A DNA stretch of 64,000 nt, from positions 124,001 through 188,000 of the forward strand of contig NW_026870424.1 of assembly GCF_963576545.1 (NCBI RefSeq), read 5' to 3'. This DNA comes from Limanda limanda. Taxonomy: Eukaryota; Chordata; Actinopteri; Pleuronectiformes; Pleuronectidae. Under the pieces are notes generated by a model. That model saw only the letters and a program-made list of their open reading frames with translations, ran no database searches and was not told where the DNA came from. A program made the translations under genes and the position numbers. This document shows positions 11,581-24,130 of this stretch, piece by piece (within the stretch, counting starts at the first letter, position 1; every line of letters starts with the position of its first letter).

Positions 11581-13660
11581 TAAATGGGGTAGCGCGCATC
11601 GATCGGTACCATCCTTGAGCTTCTCCGACTTTCGGAAGGGTTAGGGTTAGGGTTAGGGATGAAAGCACATAGGAGAAAGAGATATTCTTGAATAACTTTT
11701 TTTGTGAAGGTCGGAGAGACTTGCAAGTAGGCTTTACCCCCACTAAATGGGGTAGCGCGCATCGATCGGTACCATCCTTGAGCTTCTCCGACTTTCGGAA
11801 GGGTTAGGGTTAGGGTTAGGGATGAAAGCACATAGGAGAAAGAGATATTCTTGAATAACTTTTTTTGTGAAGGTCGGAGAGACTTGCAAGTAGGCTCTAC
11901 CCCCACTAAATGGGGTAGCGCGCATCGATCGGTACCATCCTTGAGCTTCTCCGACTTTCGGAAGGGTTAGGGTTAGGGTTAGGGATGAAAGCACATAGGA
12001 GAAAGAGATATTCTTGAATAACTTTTTTTGTGAAGGTCGGAGAGACTTGGAAAGTGGTTGCATCTGGACTAATTTGGGTCCTGCGGATCGATTGGTACCA
12101 TCCCCGAGCTTGTACGACCTTCGGAAGAGGTCGACCGACGAAATTCCCCCAAATCTGAGGAGATATTCTTGAATAACTTTTTTTGTGAAGGTCGGAGAGA
12201 CTTGCAAGTAGGCTCTACCCCCACTAAATGGGGTAGCGCGCATCGATCGGTACCATCCTTGAGCTTTTCCGACTTTCGGAAGGGTTAGGGTTAGGGTTAG
12301 GGATGAAAGCACATAGGAGAAAGAGATATTCTTGAATAACTTTTTTTGTGAAGGTCGGAGAGACTTGCAAGTAGGCTCTACCCCCACTAAATGGGGTAGC
12401 GCGCATCGATCGGTACCATCCTTGAGCTTCTCCGACTTTCGGAAGGGTTAGGGTTAGGGTTAGGGATGAAAGCACATAGGAGAAAGAGATATTCTTGAAT
12501 AACTTTTTTTGTGAAGGTCGGAGAGACTTGCAAGTAGGCTCTACCCCCACTAAATGGGGTAGCGCGCATCGATCGGTACCATCCTTGAGCTTCTCCGACT
12601 TTCGGAAGGGTTAGGGTTAGGGTTAGGGATGAAAGCACATAGGAGAAAGAGATATTCTTGAATAACTTTTTTTGTGAAGGTCGGAGAGACTTGGAAAGTG
12701 GTTGCATCTGGACTAATTTGGGTCCTGCAGATCGATTGGTACCATCCCCGAGCTTGTACGACCTTCGGAAGAGGTCGACCGACGAAATTCCCCCAAATCT
12801 GAGGAGATATTCTTGAATAACTTTTTTTGTGAAGGTCGGAGAGACTTGCAAGTAGGCTCTACCCCCACTAAATGGGGTTGCGCGCATCGATCAGTACCAT
12901 CCTTGAGCTTCTCCGACTTTCGGAAGGGTTAGGGTTAGGGTTAGGGATGAAAGCACATAGGAGAAAGAGATATTCTTGAATAACTTTTTTTGTGAAGGTC
13001 GGAGAGACTTGCAAGTAGGCTCTACCCCCACTAAATGGGGTAGCGCGCATCGATCGGTACCATCCTTGAGCTTCTCCGACTTTCGGAAGGGTTAGGGTTA
13101 GGGTTAGGGATGAAAGCACATAGGAGAAAGAGATATTCTTGAATAACTTTTTTTGAGAAGGTCGGAGAGACTTGCAAGTAGGCTCTACCCCCACTAAATG
13201 GGGTAGCGCGCATCGATCGGTACCATCCTTGAGCTTCTCCGACTTTCGGAAGGGTTAGGGTTAGGGTTAGGGATGAAAGCACATAGGAGAAAGAGATATT
13301 CTTGAATAACTTTTTTTGTGAAGGTCGGAGAGACTTGCAAGTAGGCTCTACCCCCACTAAATGGGGTAGCGCGCATCGATCGGTACCATCTTTGAGCTTT
13401 TCCGACTTTCGGAAGGGTTAGGGTTAGGGTTAGGGATGAAAGCACATAGGAGAAAGAGATATTCTTGAATAACTTTTTTTGTGAAGGTCGGAGAGACTTG
13501 GAAAGTGGTTGCATCTGGACTAATTTGGGTCCTGCGGATCGATTGGTACCATCCCCGAGCTTGTACGACCTTCGGAAGAGGTCGACCGACGAAATTCCCC
13601 CAAATCTGAGGAGATATTCTTGAATAACTTTTTTTGTGAAGGTCGGAGAGACTTGCAAGT
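11581..13660 (+). repeat. Dispersed copy of window positions 1-2080
   Basis: Offset 11,580 aligns the rare T in CTTTACCCC (154 and 11,734), GAGCTTTTCC (681 and 12,261), B with GCAGATC (1,149 and 12,729), TTGAGAAG (1,574 and 13,154) and TTTGAGCTTTTCC (1,810 and 13,390). B positions match at 474/12,054, 1,118/12,698 and 1,925/13,505. Correspondence ends where the next A reads TTGCGCGCATCGATCAG on the left and TAGCGCACATCGATCGG on the right. The true left end lies outside the window. Confidence 0.85.
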
Positions 13661-13674
13661 AGGCTCTACCCCCA

Positions 13675-16082
13675 CTAAATGGGGTAGCGCACATCGATCG
13701 GTACCATCCTTGAGCTTCTCCGACTTTCGGAAGGGTTAGGGTTAGGGTTAGGGATGAAAGCACATAGGAGAAAGAGATATTCTTGAATAACTTTTTTTGT
13801 GAAGGTCGGAGAGACTTGCAAGTAGGCTCTACCCCCACTAAATGGGGTAGCGCGCATCGATCGGTACCATCCTTGAGCTTCTCCGACTTTCGGAAGGGTT
13901 AGGGTTAGGGTTAGGGATGAAAGCACATAGGAGAAAGAGATATTCTTGAATAACTTTTTTTGTGAAGGTCGGAGAGACTTGGAAAGTGGTTGCATCTGGA
14001 CTAATTTGGGTCTTGCGGATCGATTGGTACCATCCCCGAGCTTGTACAACCTTCGGAAGAGGTCGACCGACGAAATTCCCCCAAATCTGAGGAGATATTC
14101 TTGAATAACTTTTTTTGTGAAGGTCGGAGAGACTTGCAAGTAGGCTCTACTCCCACTAAATGGGGTTGCGCGCATCGATCAGTACCATCCTTGAGCTTCT
14201 CCGACTTTCGGAAGGGTTAGGGTTAGGGTTAGGGATGAAAGCACATAGGAGAAAGAGATATTCTTGAATAACTTTTTTTGTGAAGGTCGGAGAGACTTGC
14301 AAGTAGGCTCTACCCCCACTAAATGGGGTAGCGCGCATCGATCGGTACCATCCTTGAGCTTCTCCGACTTTCGGAAGGGTTAGGGTTAGGGTTAGGGATG
14401 AAAGCACATAGGAGAAAGAGATATTCTTGAATAACTTTTTTTGTGAAGGTCGGAGAGACTTGCAAGTAGGCTCTACCCCCACTAAATGGGGTAGCGCGCA
14501 TCGATCGGTACCATCTTTGAGCTTCTCCGACTTTCGGAAGGGTTAGGGTTAGGGTTAGGGATGAAAGCACATAGGAGAAAGAGATATTCTTGAATAACTT
14601 TTTTTGTGAAGATCGGAGAGACTTGCAAGTAGGCTCTACCCCCACTAAATGGGGTAGCGCGCATCGATCGGTACCATCCTTGAGCTTCTCCGACTTTCGG
14701 AAGGGTTAGGGTTAGGGATGAAAGCACATAGGAGAAAGAGATATTCTTGAATAACTTTTTTTGTGAAGGTCGGAGAGACTTGGAAAGTGGTTGCATCTGG
14801 ACTAATTTGGGTCCTGCGGATCGATTGGTACCATCCCCGAGCTTGTACGACCTTCGGAAGAGGTCGACCGACGAAATTCCCCCAAATCTGAGGAGATATT
14901 CTTGAATAACTTTTTTTGTGAAGGTCGGAGAGACTTGCAAGTAGGCTCTACCCCCACTAAATGGGGTAGCGCGCATCGATCGGTACCATCCTTGAGCTTC
15001 TCCGACTTTCGGAAGGGTTAGGGTTAGGGTTAGGGATGAAAGCACATAGGAGAAAGAGATATTCTTGAATAACTTTTTTTGTGAAGGTCGGAGAGACTTG
15101 GAAAGTGGTTGCATCTGGACTAATTTGGGTCCTGCGGATCGATTGGTACCATCCCCGAGCTTGTACAACCTTCGGAAGAGGTCGACCGACGAAATTCCCC
15201 CAAATCTGAGGAGATATTCTTGAATAACTTTTTTTGTGAAGGTCGGAGAGACTTGCAAGTAGGCTCTACCCCCACTAAATGGGGTTGCGCGCATCGATCG
15301 GTACCATCCTTGAGCTTCTCCGACTTTCGGAAGGGTTAGGGTTAGGGTTAGGGATGAAAGCACATAGGAGAAAGAGATATTCTTGAATAACTTTTTTTGT
15401 GAAGGTCGGAGAGACTTGCAAGTAGGCTCTACCCCCACTAAATGGGGTAGCGCGCATCGATCGGTACCATCCTTGAGCTTCTCCGACTTTCGGAAGGGTT
15501 AGGGTTAGGGTTAGGGATGAAAGCACATAGGAGAAAGAGATATTCTTGAATAACTTTTTTTGTGAAGGTCGGAGAGACTTGGAAAGTGGTTGCATCTGGA
15601 CTAATTTGGGTCCTGCGGATCGATTGGTACCACCCATGAGCTTGTACGACCTTCGGAAGAGGTCGACCGACGAAATTCCCCCAAATCTGAGGAGATATTC
15701 TTGAATAACTTTTTTTGTGAAGGTCGGAGAGACTTGCAAGTAGGCTCTACCCCCACTAAATGGGGTTGCGCGCATCGATCAGTACCATCCTTGAGCTTCT
15801 CCGACTTTCGGAAGGGTTAGGGTTAGGGTTAGGGATGAAAGCACATAGGAGAAAGAGATATTCTTGAATAACTTTTTTTGTGAAGGTCGGAGAGACTTGC
15901 AAGTAGGCTCTACCCCCACTAAATGGGGTAGCGCGCATCGATCGGTACCATCCTTGAGCTTCTCCGACTTTCGGAAGGGTTAGGGTTAGGGTTAGGGATG
16001 AAAGCACATAGGAGAAAGAGATATTCTTGAATAACTTTTTTTGTGAAGGTCGGAGAGACTTGCAAGTAGGCTCTACCCCCAC
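13675..16082 (+). repeat. Dispersed copy of 5804-8217
   Basis: Offset 7,871 drops to 7,865 past a contracted monomer at 14,703. Shared markers are B with GTACAACC (6,177 and 14,048), CTCTACTCCCAC (6,280 and 14,151) and B with ACCACCCATGAG (about 7,766 and 15,631). The A monomer at 14,483-14,645 differs: it carries CATCTTTGAG and GAAGATCGG, a class otherwise found only right of 20 kb. Confidence 0.78.
14483..14645 (+). repeat. Monomer A intermediate of the GAAGATCGG class
   Basis: This A monomer has CATCTTTGAG and GAAGATCGG (14,608-14,616) but keeps GCAAGTAGG. Fifteen later copies, with GAAGATCGG near 20,216, 22,142, 26,947, 28,873, 34,485, 36,411, 38,668, 40,445, 43,183, 49,759, 50,730, 54,274, 56,696, 58,937 and 62,637, add GCAAATAGG. 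It is therefore either an ancestral step of that class or a recombinant between classes. Confidence 0.75.
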
Positions 16083-19000
16083 TAAATGGGGTAGCGCGCA
16101 TCGATCGGTACCATCCTTGAGCTTCTCCGACTTTCGGAAGGGTTAGGGTTAGGGTTAGGGATGAAAGCACATAGGAGAAAGAGATATTCTTGAATAACTT
16201 TTTTTGTGAAGGTCGGAGAGACTTGCAAGTAGGCTCTACCCCCACTAAATGGGGTAGCGCGCATCGATCGGTACCATCCTTGAGCTTCTCCGACTTTCGG
16301 AAGGGTTAGGGTTAGGGTTAGGGATGAAAGCACATAGGAGAAAGAGATATTCTTGAATAACTTTTTTTGTGAAGGTCGGAGAGACTTGGAAAGTGGTTGC
16401 ATCTGGACTAATTTGGGTCCTGCGGATCGATTGGTACCATCCCCGAGCTTGTACAACCTTCGGAAGAGGTCGACCGACGAAATTCCCCCAAATCTGAGGA
16501 GATATTCTTGAATAACTTTTTTTGTGAAGGTCGGAGAGACTTGCAAGTAGGCTCTACCCCCACTAAATGGGGTAGCGCGCATCGATCGGTACCATCCTTG
16601 AGCTTCTCCGACTTTCGGAAGGGTTAGGGTTAGGGTTAGGGATGAAAGCACATAGGAGAAAGAGATATTCTTGAATAACTTTTTTTGTGAAGGTCGGAGA
16701 GACTTGGAAAGTGGTTGCATCTGGACTAATTTGGGTCCTGCGGATCGATTGGTACCATCCCCGAGCTTGTACAACCTTCGGAAGAGGTCGACCGACGAAA
16801 TTCCCCCAAATCTGAGGAGATATTCTTGAATAACTTTTTTTGTGAAGGTCGGAGAGACTTGCAAGTAGGCTCTACCCCCACTAAATGGGGTTGCGCGCAT
16901 CGATCAGTACCATCCTTGAGCTTCTCCGACTTTCGGAAGGGTTAGGGTTAGGGTTAGGGATGAAAGCACATAGGAGAAAGAGATATTCTTGAATAACTTT
17001 TTTTGTGAAGGTCGGAGAGACTTGCAAGTAGGCTCTACCCCCACTAAATGGGGTAGCGCGCATCGATCGGTACCATCCTTGAGCTTCTCCGACTTTCGGA
17101 AGGGTTAGGGTTAGGGTTAGGGATGAAAGCACATAGGAGAAAGAGATATTCTTGAATAACTTTTTTTGTGAAGGTCGGAGAGACTTGCAAGTAGGCTCTA
17201 CCCCCACTAAATGGAGTAGCGCGCATCGATCGGTACCATCCTTGAGCTTCTCCGACTTTCGGAAGGGTTAGGGTTAGGGTTAGGGATGAAAGCACATAGG
17301 AGAAAGAGATATTCTTGAATAACTTTTTTTGTGAAGGTCGGAGAGACTTGCAAGTAGGCTCTACCCCCACTAAATGGGGTAGCGCGCATCGATCGGTACC
17401 ATCCTTGAGCTTCTCCGACTTTCGGAAGGGTTAGGGTTAGGGTTAGGGATGAAAGCACATAGGAGAAAGAGATATTCTTGAATAACTTTTTTTGTGAAGG
17501 TCGGAGAGACTTGGAAAGTGGTTGCATCTGGACTAATTTGGGTCCTGCGGATCGATTGGTACCATCCCCGAGCTTGTACGACCTTCGGAAGAGGTCGACC
17601 GACGAAATTCCCCCAAATCTGAGGAGATATTCTTGAATAACTTTTTTTGTGAAGGTCGGAGAGACTTGCAAGTAGGCTCTACCCCCACTAAATGGGGTAG
17701 CGCGCATCGATCGGTACCATCCTTGAGCTTCTCCGACTTTCGGAAGGGTTAGGGTTAGGGATGAAAGCACATAGGAGAAAGAGATATTCTTGAATAACTT
17801 TTTTTGTGAAGGTCGGAGAGACTTGCAAGTAGGCTCTACCCCCACTAAATGGGGTAGCGCGCATCGATCGGTACCATCCTTGAGCTTCTCCGACTTTCGG
17901 AAGGGTTAGGGTTAGGGTTAGGGATGAAAGCACATAGGAGAAAGAGATATTCTTGAATAACTTTTTTTGTGAAGGTCGGAGAGACTTGGAAAGTGGTTGC
18001 ATCTGGACTAATTTGGGTCCTGCGGATCGATTGGTACCATCCCCGAGCTTGTACGACCTTCGGAAGAGGTCGACCGACGAAATTCCCCCAAATCTGAGGA
18101 GATATTCTTGAATAACTTTTTTTGTGAAGGTCGGAGAGACTTGCAAGTAGGCTCTACCCCCACTAAATGGGGTTGCGCGCATCGATCAGTACCATCCTTG
18201 AGCTTCTCCGACTTTCGGAAGGGTTAGGGTTAGGGTTAGGGATGAAAGCACATAGGAGAAAGAGATATTCTTGAATAACTTTTTTTGTGAAGGTCGGAGA
18301 GACTTGCAAGTAGGCTCTACCCCCACTAAATGGGGTAGCGCGCATCGATCGGTACCATCCTTGAGCTTCTCCGACTTTCGGAAGGGTTAGGGTTAGGGTT
18401 AGGGATGAAAGCACATAGGAGAAAGAGATATTCTTGAATAACTTTTTTTGTGAAGGTCGGAGAGACTTGGAAAGTGGTTGCATCTGGACTAATTTGGGTC
18501 CTGCGGATCGATTGGTACCATCCCCGAGCTTGTACGACCTTCGGAAGAGGTCGACCGACGAAATTCCCCCAAATCTGAGGAGATATTCTTGAATAACTTT
18601 TTTTGTGAAGGTCGGAGAGACTTGCAAGTAGGCTCTACCCCCACTAAATGGGGTTGCGCGCATCGATCAGTACCATCCTTGAGCTTCTCCGACTTTCGGA
18701 AGGGTTAGGGTTAGGGTTAGGGATGAAAGCACATAGGAGAAAGAGATATTCTTGAATAACTTTTTTTGTGAAGGTCGGAGAGACTTGCAAGTAGGCTCTA
18801 CCCCCACTAAATGGGGTAGCGCGCATCGATCGGTACCATCCTTGAGCTTCTCCGACTTTCTGAAGGGTTAGGGTTAGGGTTAGGGATGAAAGCACATAGG
18901 AGAAAGAGATATTCTTGAATAACTTTTTTTGTGAAGGTCGGAGAGACTTGGAAAGTGGTTGCATCTGGACTAATTTGGGTCCTGCGGATCGATTGGTACC

Positions 19001-19443
19001 ATCCCCGAGCTTGTACGACCTTCGGAAGAGGTCGACCGACGAAATTCCCCCAAATCTGAGGAGATATTCTTGAATAACTTTTTTTGTGAAGGTCGGAGAG
19101 ACTTGCAAGTAGGCTCTACCCCCACTAAATGGGGTAGCGCGCATCGATCGGTACCATCCTTGAGCTTCTCCGACTTTCGGAAGGGTTAGGGTTAGGGTTA
19201 GGGATGAAAGCACATAGGAGAAAGAGATATTCTTGAATAACTTTTTTTGTGAAGGTCGGAGAGACTTGGAAAGTGGTTGCATCTGGACTAATTTGGGTCC
19301 TGCGGATCGATTGGTACCATCCCCGAGCTTGTACGACCTTCGGAAGAGGTCGACCGACGAAATTCCCCCAAATCTGAGGAGATATTCTTGAATAACTTTT
19401 TTTGTGAAGGTCGGAGAGACTTGCAAGTAGGCTCTACCCCCAC

Positions 19444-19606
19444 TAAATGGGGTTGCGCGCATCGATCGGTACCATCCTTGAGCTTCTCCGACTTTCGGAA
19501 GGGTTAGGGTTAAGGTTAGGGATGAAAGCACATAGGAGAAAGAGATATTCTTGAATAACTTTTTTTGTGAAGGTCGGAGAGACTTGCAAGTAGGCTCTAC
19601 CCCCAC
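19444..19606 (+). repeat. Monomer A with decayed telomeric block (TTAAGG type)
   Basis: The telomeric block reads GGGTTAGGGTTAAGGTTAGG plus a final G, so the third G-tract is broken. Seven copies of this type start their block at 19501, 26232, 33770, 42469, 49044, 53877 and 55971. Each lies directly after a B. In most cases the next A begins GGGGTAACGCGC and is followed by a B that starts TTGAAAAG, forming a fixed four-monomer cassette. At 53,877 the following A is instead of the TTGCGCGCATCGATCAG type, which looks like a recombinant edge. Confidence 0.9.
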
Positions 19607-22600
19607 TAAATGGGGTAACGCGCATCGATCGGTACCATCCTTGAGCTTCTCCGACTTTCGGAAGGGTTAGGGTTAGGGTTAGGGATGAAAGCACATAGGA
19701 GAAAGAGATATTCTTGAATAACTTTTTTTGTGAAGGTCGGAGAGACTTGAAAAGTGGTTGCATCTGGACTAATTTGGGTCCTGCGGATCGATTGGTACCA
19801 TCCCCGAGCTTGTACGACCTTCGGAAGAGGTCGACCGACGAAATTCCCCCAAATCTGAGGAGATATTCTTGAATAACTTTTTTTGTGAAGGTCGGAGAGA
19901 CTTGCAAGTAGGCTCTACCCCCACTAAATGGGGTTGCGCGCATCGATCAGTACCATCCTTGAGCTTCTCCGACTTTCGGAAGGGTTAGGGTTAGGGTTAG
20001 GGATGAAAGCACATAGGAGAAAGAGATATTCTTGAATAACTTTTTTTGTGAAGGTCGGAGAGACTTGCAAGTAGGCTCTACCCCCACTAAATGGGGTAGC
20101 GCGCATCGATCGGTACCATCTTTGAGCTTCTCCGACTTTCGGAAGGGTTAGGGTTAGGGTTAGGGATGAAAGCACATAGGAGAAAGAGATATTCTTGAAT
20201 AACTTTTTTTGTGAAGATCGGAGAGACTTGCAAATAGGCTCTACCCCCACTAAATGGGGTAGCGCGCATCGATCGGTACCATCCTTGAGCTTCTCCGACT
20301 TTCGGAAGGGTTAGGGTTAGGGTTAGGGATGAAAGCACATAGGAGAAAGAGATATTCTTGAATAACTTTTTTTGTGAAGGTCGGAGAGACTTGCAAGTAG
20401 GCTCTACCCCCACTAAATGGGGTAGCGCGCATCGATCGGTACCATCCTTGAGCTTCTCCGACTTTCGGAAGGGTTAGGGTTAGGGTTAGGGATGAAAGCA
20501 CATAGGAGAAAGAGATATTCTTGAATAACTTTTTTTGTGAAGGTCGGAGAGACTTGCAAGTAGGCTCTACCCCCACTAAATGGGGTAGCGCGCATCGATC
20601 GGTACCATCCTTGAGCTTCTCCGACTTTCGGAAGGGTTAGGGTTAGGGATGAAAGCACATAGGAGAAAGAGATATTCTTGAATAACTTTTTTTGTGAAGG
20701 TCGGAGAGACTTGCAAGTAGGCTCTACCCCCACTAAATGGGGTAGCGCGCATCGATCGGTACCATCCTTGAGCTTCTCCGACTTTCGGAAGGGTTAGGGT
20801 TAGGGTTAGGGATGAAAGCACATAGGAGAAAGAGATATTCTTGAATAACTTTTTTTGTGAAGGTCGGAGAGACTTGGAAAGTGGTTGCATCTGGACTAAT
20901 TTGGGTCCTGCGGATCGATTGGTACCATCCCCGAGCTTGTACGACCTTCGGAAGAGGTCGACCGACGAAATTCCCCCAAATCTGAGGAGATATTCTTGAA
21001 TAACTTTTTTTGTGAAGGTCGGAGAGACTTGCAAGTAGGCTCTACCCCCACTAAATGGGGTTGCGCGCATCGATCAGTACCATCCTTGAGCTTCTCCGAC
21101 TTTCGGAAGGGTTAGGGTTAGGGTTAGGGATGAAAGCACATAGGAGAAAGAGATATTCTTGAATAACTTTTTTTGTGAAGGTCGGAGAGACTTGCAAGTA
21201 GGCTCTACCCCCACTAAATGGGGTAGCGCGCATCGATCGGTACCATCCTTGAGCTTCTCCGACTTTCGGAAGGGTTAGGGTTAGGGTTAGGGATGAAAGC
21301 ACATAGGAGAAAGAGATATTCTTGAATAACTTTTTTTGTGAAGGTCGGAGAGACTTGGAAAGTGGTTGCATCTGGACTAATTTGGGTCCTGCGGATCGAT
21401 TGGTACCATCCCCGAGCTTGTACGACCTTCGGAAGAGGTCGACCGACGAAATTCCCCCAAATCTGAGGAGATATTCTTGAATAACTTTTTTTGTGAAGGT
21501 CGGAGAGACTTGCAAGTAGGCTCTACCCCCACTAAATGGGGTTGCGCGCATCGATCAGTACCATCCTTGAGCTTCTCCGACTTTCGGAAGGGTTAGGGTT
21601 AGGGTTAGGGATGAAAGCACATAGGAGAAAGAGATATTCTTGAATAACTTTTTTTGTGAAGGTCGGAGAGACTTGAAAAGTGGTTGCATCTGGACTAATT
21701 TGGGTCCTGCGGATCGATTGGTACCATCCCCGAGCTTGTACGACCTTCGGAAGAGGTCGACCGACGAAATTCCCCCAAATCTGAGGAGATATTCTTGAAT
21801 AACTTTTTTTGTGAAGGTCGGAGAGACTTGCAAGTAGGCTCTACCCCCACTAAATGGGGTTGCGCGCATCGATCAGTACCATCCTTGAGCTTCTCCGACT
21901 TTCGGAAGGGTTAGGGTTAGGGTTAGGGATGAAAGCACATAGGAGAAAGAGATATTCTTGAATAACTTTTTTTGTGAAGGTCGGAGAGACTTGCAAGTAG
22001 GCTCTACCCCCACTAAATGGGGTAGCGCGCATCGATCGGTACCATCTTTGAGCTTCTCCGACTTTCGGAAGGGTTAGGGTTAGGGTTAGGGATGAAAGCA
22101 CATAGGAGAAAGAGATATTCTTGAATAACTTTTTTTGTGAAGATCGGAGAGACTTGCAAATAGGCTCTACCCCCACTAAATGGGGTAGCGCGCATCGATC
22201 GGTACCATCCTTGAGCTTCTCCGACTTTCGGAAGGGTTAGGGTTAGGGTTAGGGATGAAAGCACATAGGAGAAAGAGATATTCTTGAATAACTTTTTTTG
22301 TGAAGGTCGGAGAGACTTGCAAGTAGGCTCTACCCCCACTAAATGGGGTAGCGCGCATCGATCGGTACCATCCTTGAGCTTCTCCGACTTTCGGAAGGGT
22401 TAGGGTTAGGGTTAGGGATGAAAGCACATAGGAGAAAGAGATATTCTTGAATAACTTTTTTTGTGAAGGTCGGAGAGACTTGCAAGTAGGCTCTACCCCC
22501 ACTAAATGGGGTAGCGCGCATCGATCAGTACCATCCTTGAGCTTCTCCGACTTTCGGAAGGGTTAGGGTTAGGGTTAGGGATGAAAGCACATAGGAGAAA

Positions 22601-23621
22601 GAGATATTCTTGAATAACTTTTTTTGTGAAGGTCGGAGAGACTTGCAAGTAGGCTCTACCCCCACTAAATGGAGTAGCGCGCATCGATCGGTACCATCCT
22701 TGAGCTTCTCCGACTTTCGGAAGGGTTAGGGTTAGGGTTAGGGATGAAAGCACATAGGAGAAAGAGATATTCTTGAATAACTTTTTTTGTGAAGGTCGGA
22801 GAGACTTGGAAAGTGGTTGCATCTGGACTAATTTGGGTCCTGCGGATCGATTGGTACCATCCCCGAGCTTGTACGACCTTCGGAAGAGGTCGACCGACGA
22901 AATTCCCCCAAATCTGAGGAGATATTCTTGAATAACTTTTTTTGTGAAGGTCGGAGAGACTTGCAAGTAGGCTCTACCCCCACTAAATGGGGTTGCGCGC
23001 ATCGATCAGTACCTTCCTTGAGCTTCTCCGACTTTCGGAAGGGTTAGGGTTAGGGTTAGGGATGAAAGCACATAGGAGAAAGAGATATTCTTGAATAACG
23101 TTTTTTGTGAAGGTCGGAGAGACTTGCAAGTAGGCTCTACCCCCACTAAATGGGGTAGCGCGCATCGATCGGTACCATCCTTGAGCTTCTCCGACTTTCG
23201 GAAGGGTTAGGGTTAGGGATGAAAGCACATAGGAGAAAGAGATATTCTTGAATAACTTTTTTTGTGAAGGTCGGAGAGACTTGCAAGTAGGCTCTACCCC
23301 CACTAAATGGGGTAGCGCGCATCGATCGGTACCATCCTTGAGCTTCTCCGACTTTCGGAAGGGTTAGGGTTAGGGTTAGGGATGAAAGCACATAGGAGAA
23401 AGAGATATTCTTGAATAACTTTTTTTGTGAAGGTCGGAGAGACTTGGAAAGTGGTTGCATCTGGACTAATTTGGGTCCTGCGGATCGATTGGTACCATCC
23501 CCGAGCTTGTACGACCTTCGGAAGAGGTCGACCGACGAAATTCCCCCAAATCTGAGGAGATATTCTTGAATAACTTTTTTTGTGAAGGTCGGAGAGACTT
23601 GCAAGTAGGCTCTACCCCCAC

Positions 23622-23783
23622 TAAATGGGGTTGCGCGCATCGATCGGTACCATCCTTGAGCTTCTCCGACTTTCGGAAGGTTTGGGTTAAGGTTAGGGAT
23701 GAAAGCACATAGGAGAAAGAGATATTCTTGAATAACTTTTTTTGTGAAGGTCGGAGAGACTTGCAAGTAGGCTCTACCCCCAC
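23622..23783 (+). repeat. Monomer A with decayed, 1-bp-shorter telomeric block (162 bp)
   Basis: The block reads GGTTTGGGTTAAGGTTAGGG. Relative to the TTAAGG type it also has TTT for TTA and has lost one base. Seven copies start near 23679, 30410, 37954, 52272, 55491, 58223 and 61923. It sits in the same cassette position as the TTAAGG type, so the two are successive stages of one lineage. Its 162-bp length is divisible by three, which explains the longer minus-strand open frames that cross it. Confidence 0.9.
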
Positions 23784-24130
23784 TAAATGGGGTAACGCGC
23801 ATCGATCGGTACCATCCTTGAGCTTCTCCGACTTTCGGAAGGGTTAGGGTTAGGGTTAGGGATGAAAGCACATAGGAGAAAGAGATATTCTTGAATAACT
23901 TTTTTTGTGAAGGTCGGAGAGACTTGAAAAGTGGTTGCATCTGGACTAATTTGGGTCCTGCGGATCGATTGGTACCATCCCCGAGCTTGTACGACCTTCG
24001 GAAGAGGTCGACCGACGAAATTCCCCCAAATCTGAGGAGATATTCTTGAATAACTTTTTTTGTGAAGGTCGGAGAGACTTGCAAGTAGGCTCTACCCCCA
24101 CTAAATGGGGTTGCGCGCATCGATCAGTAC

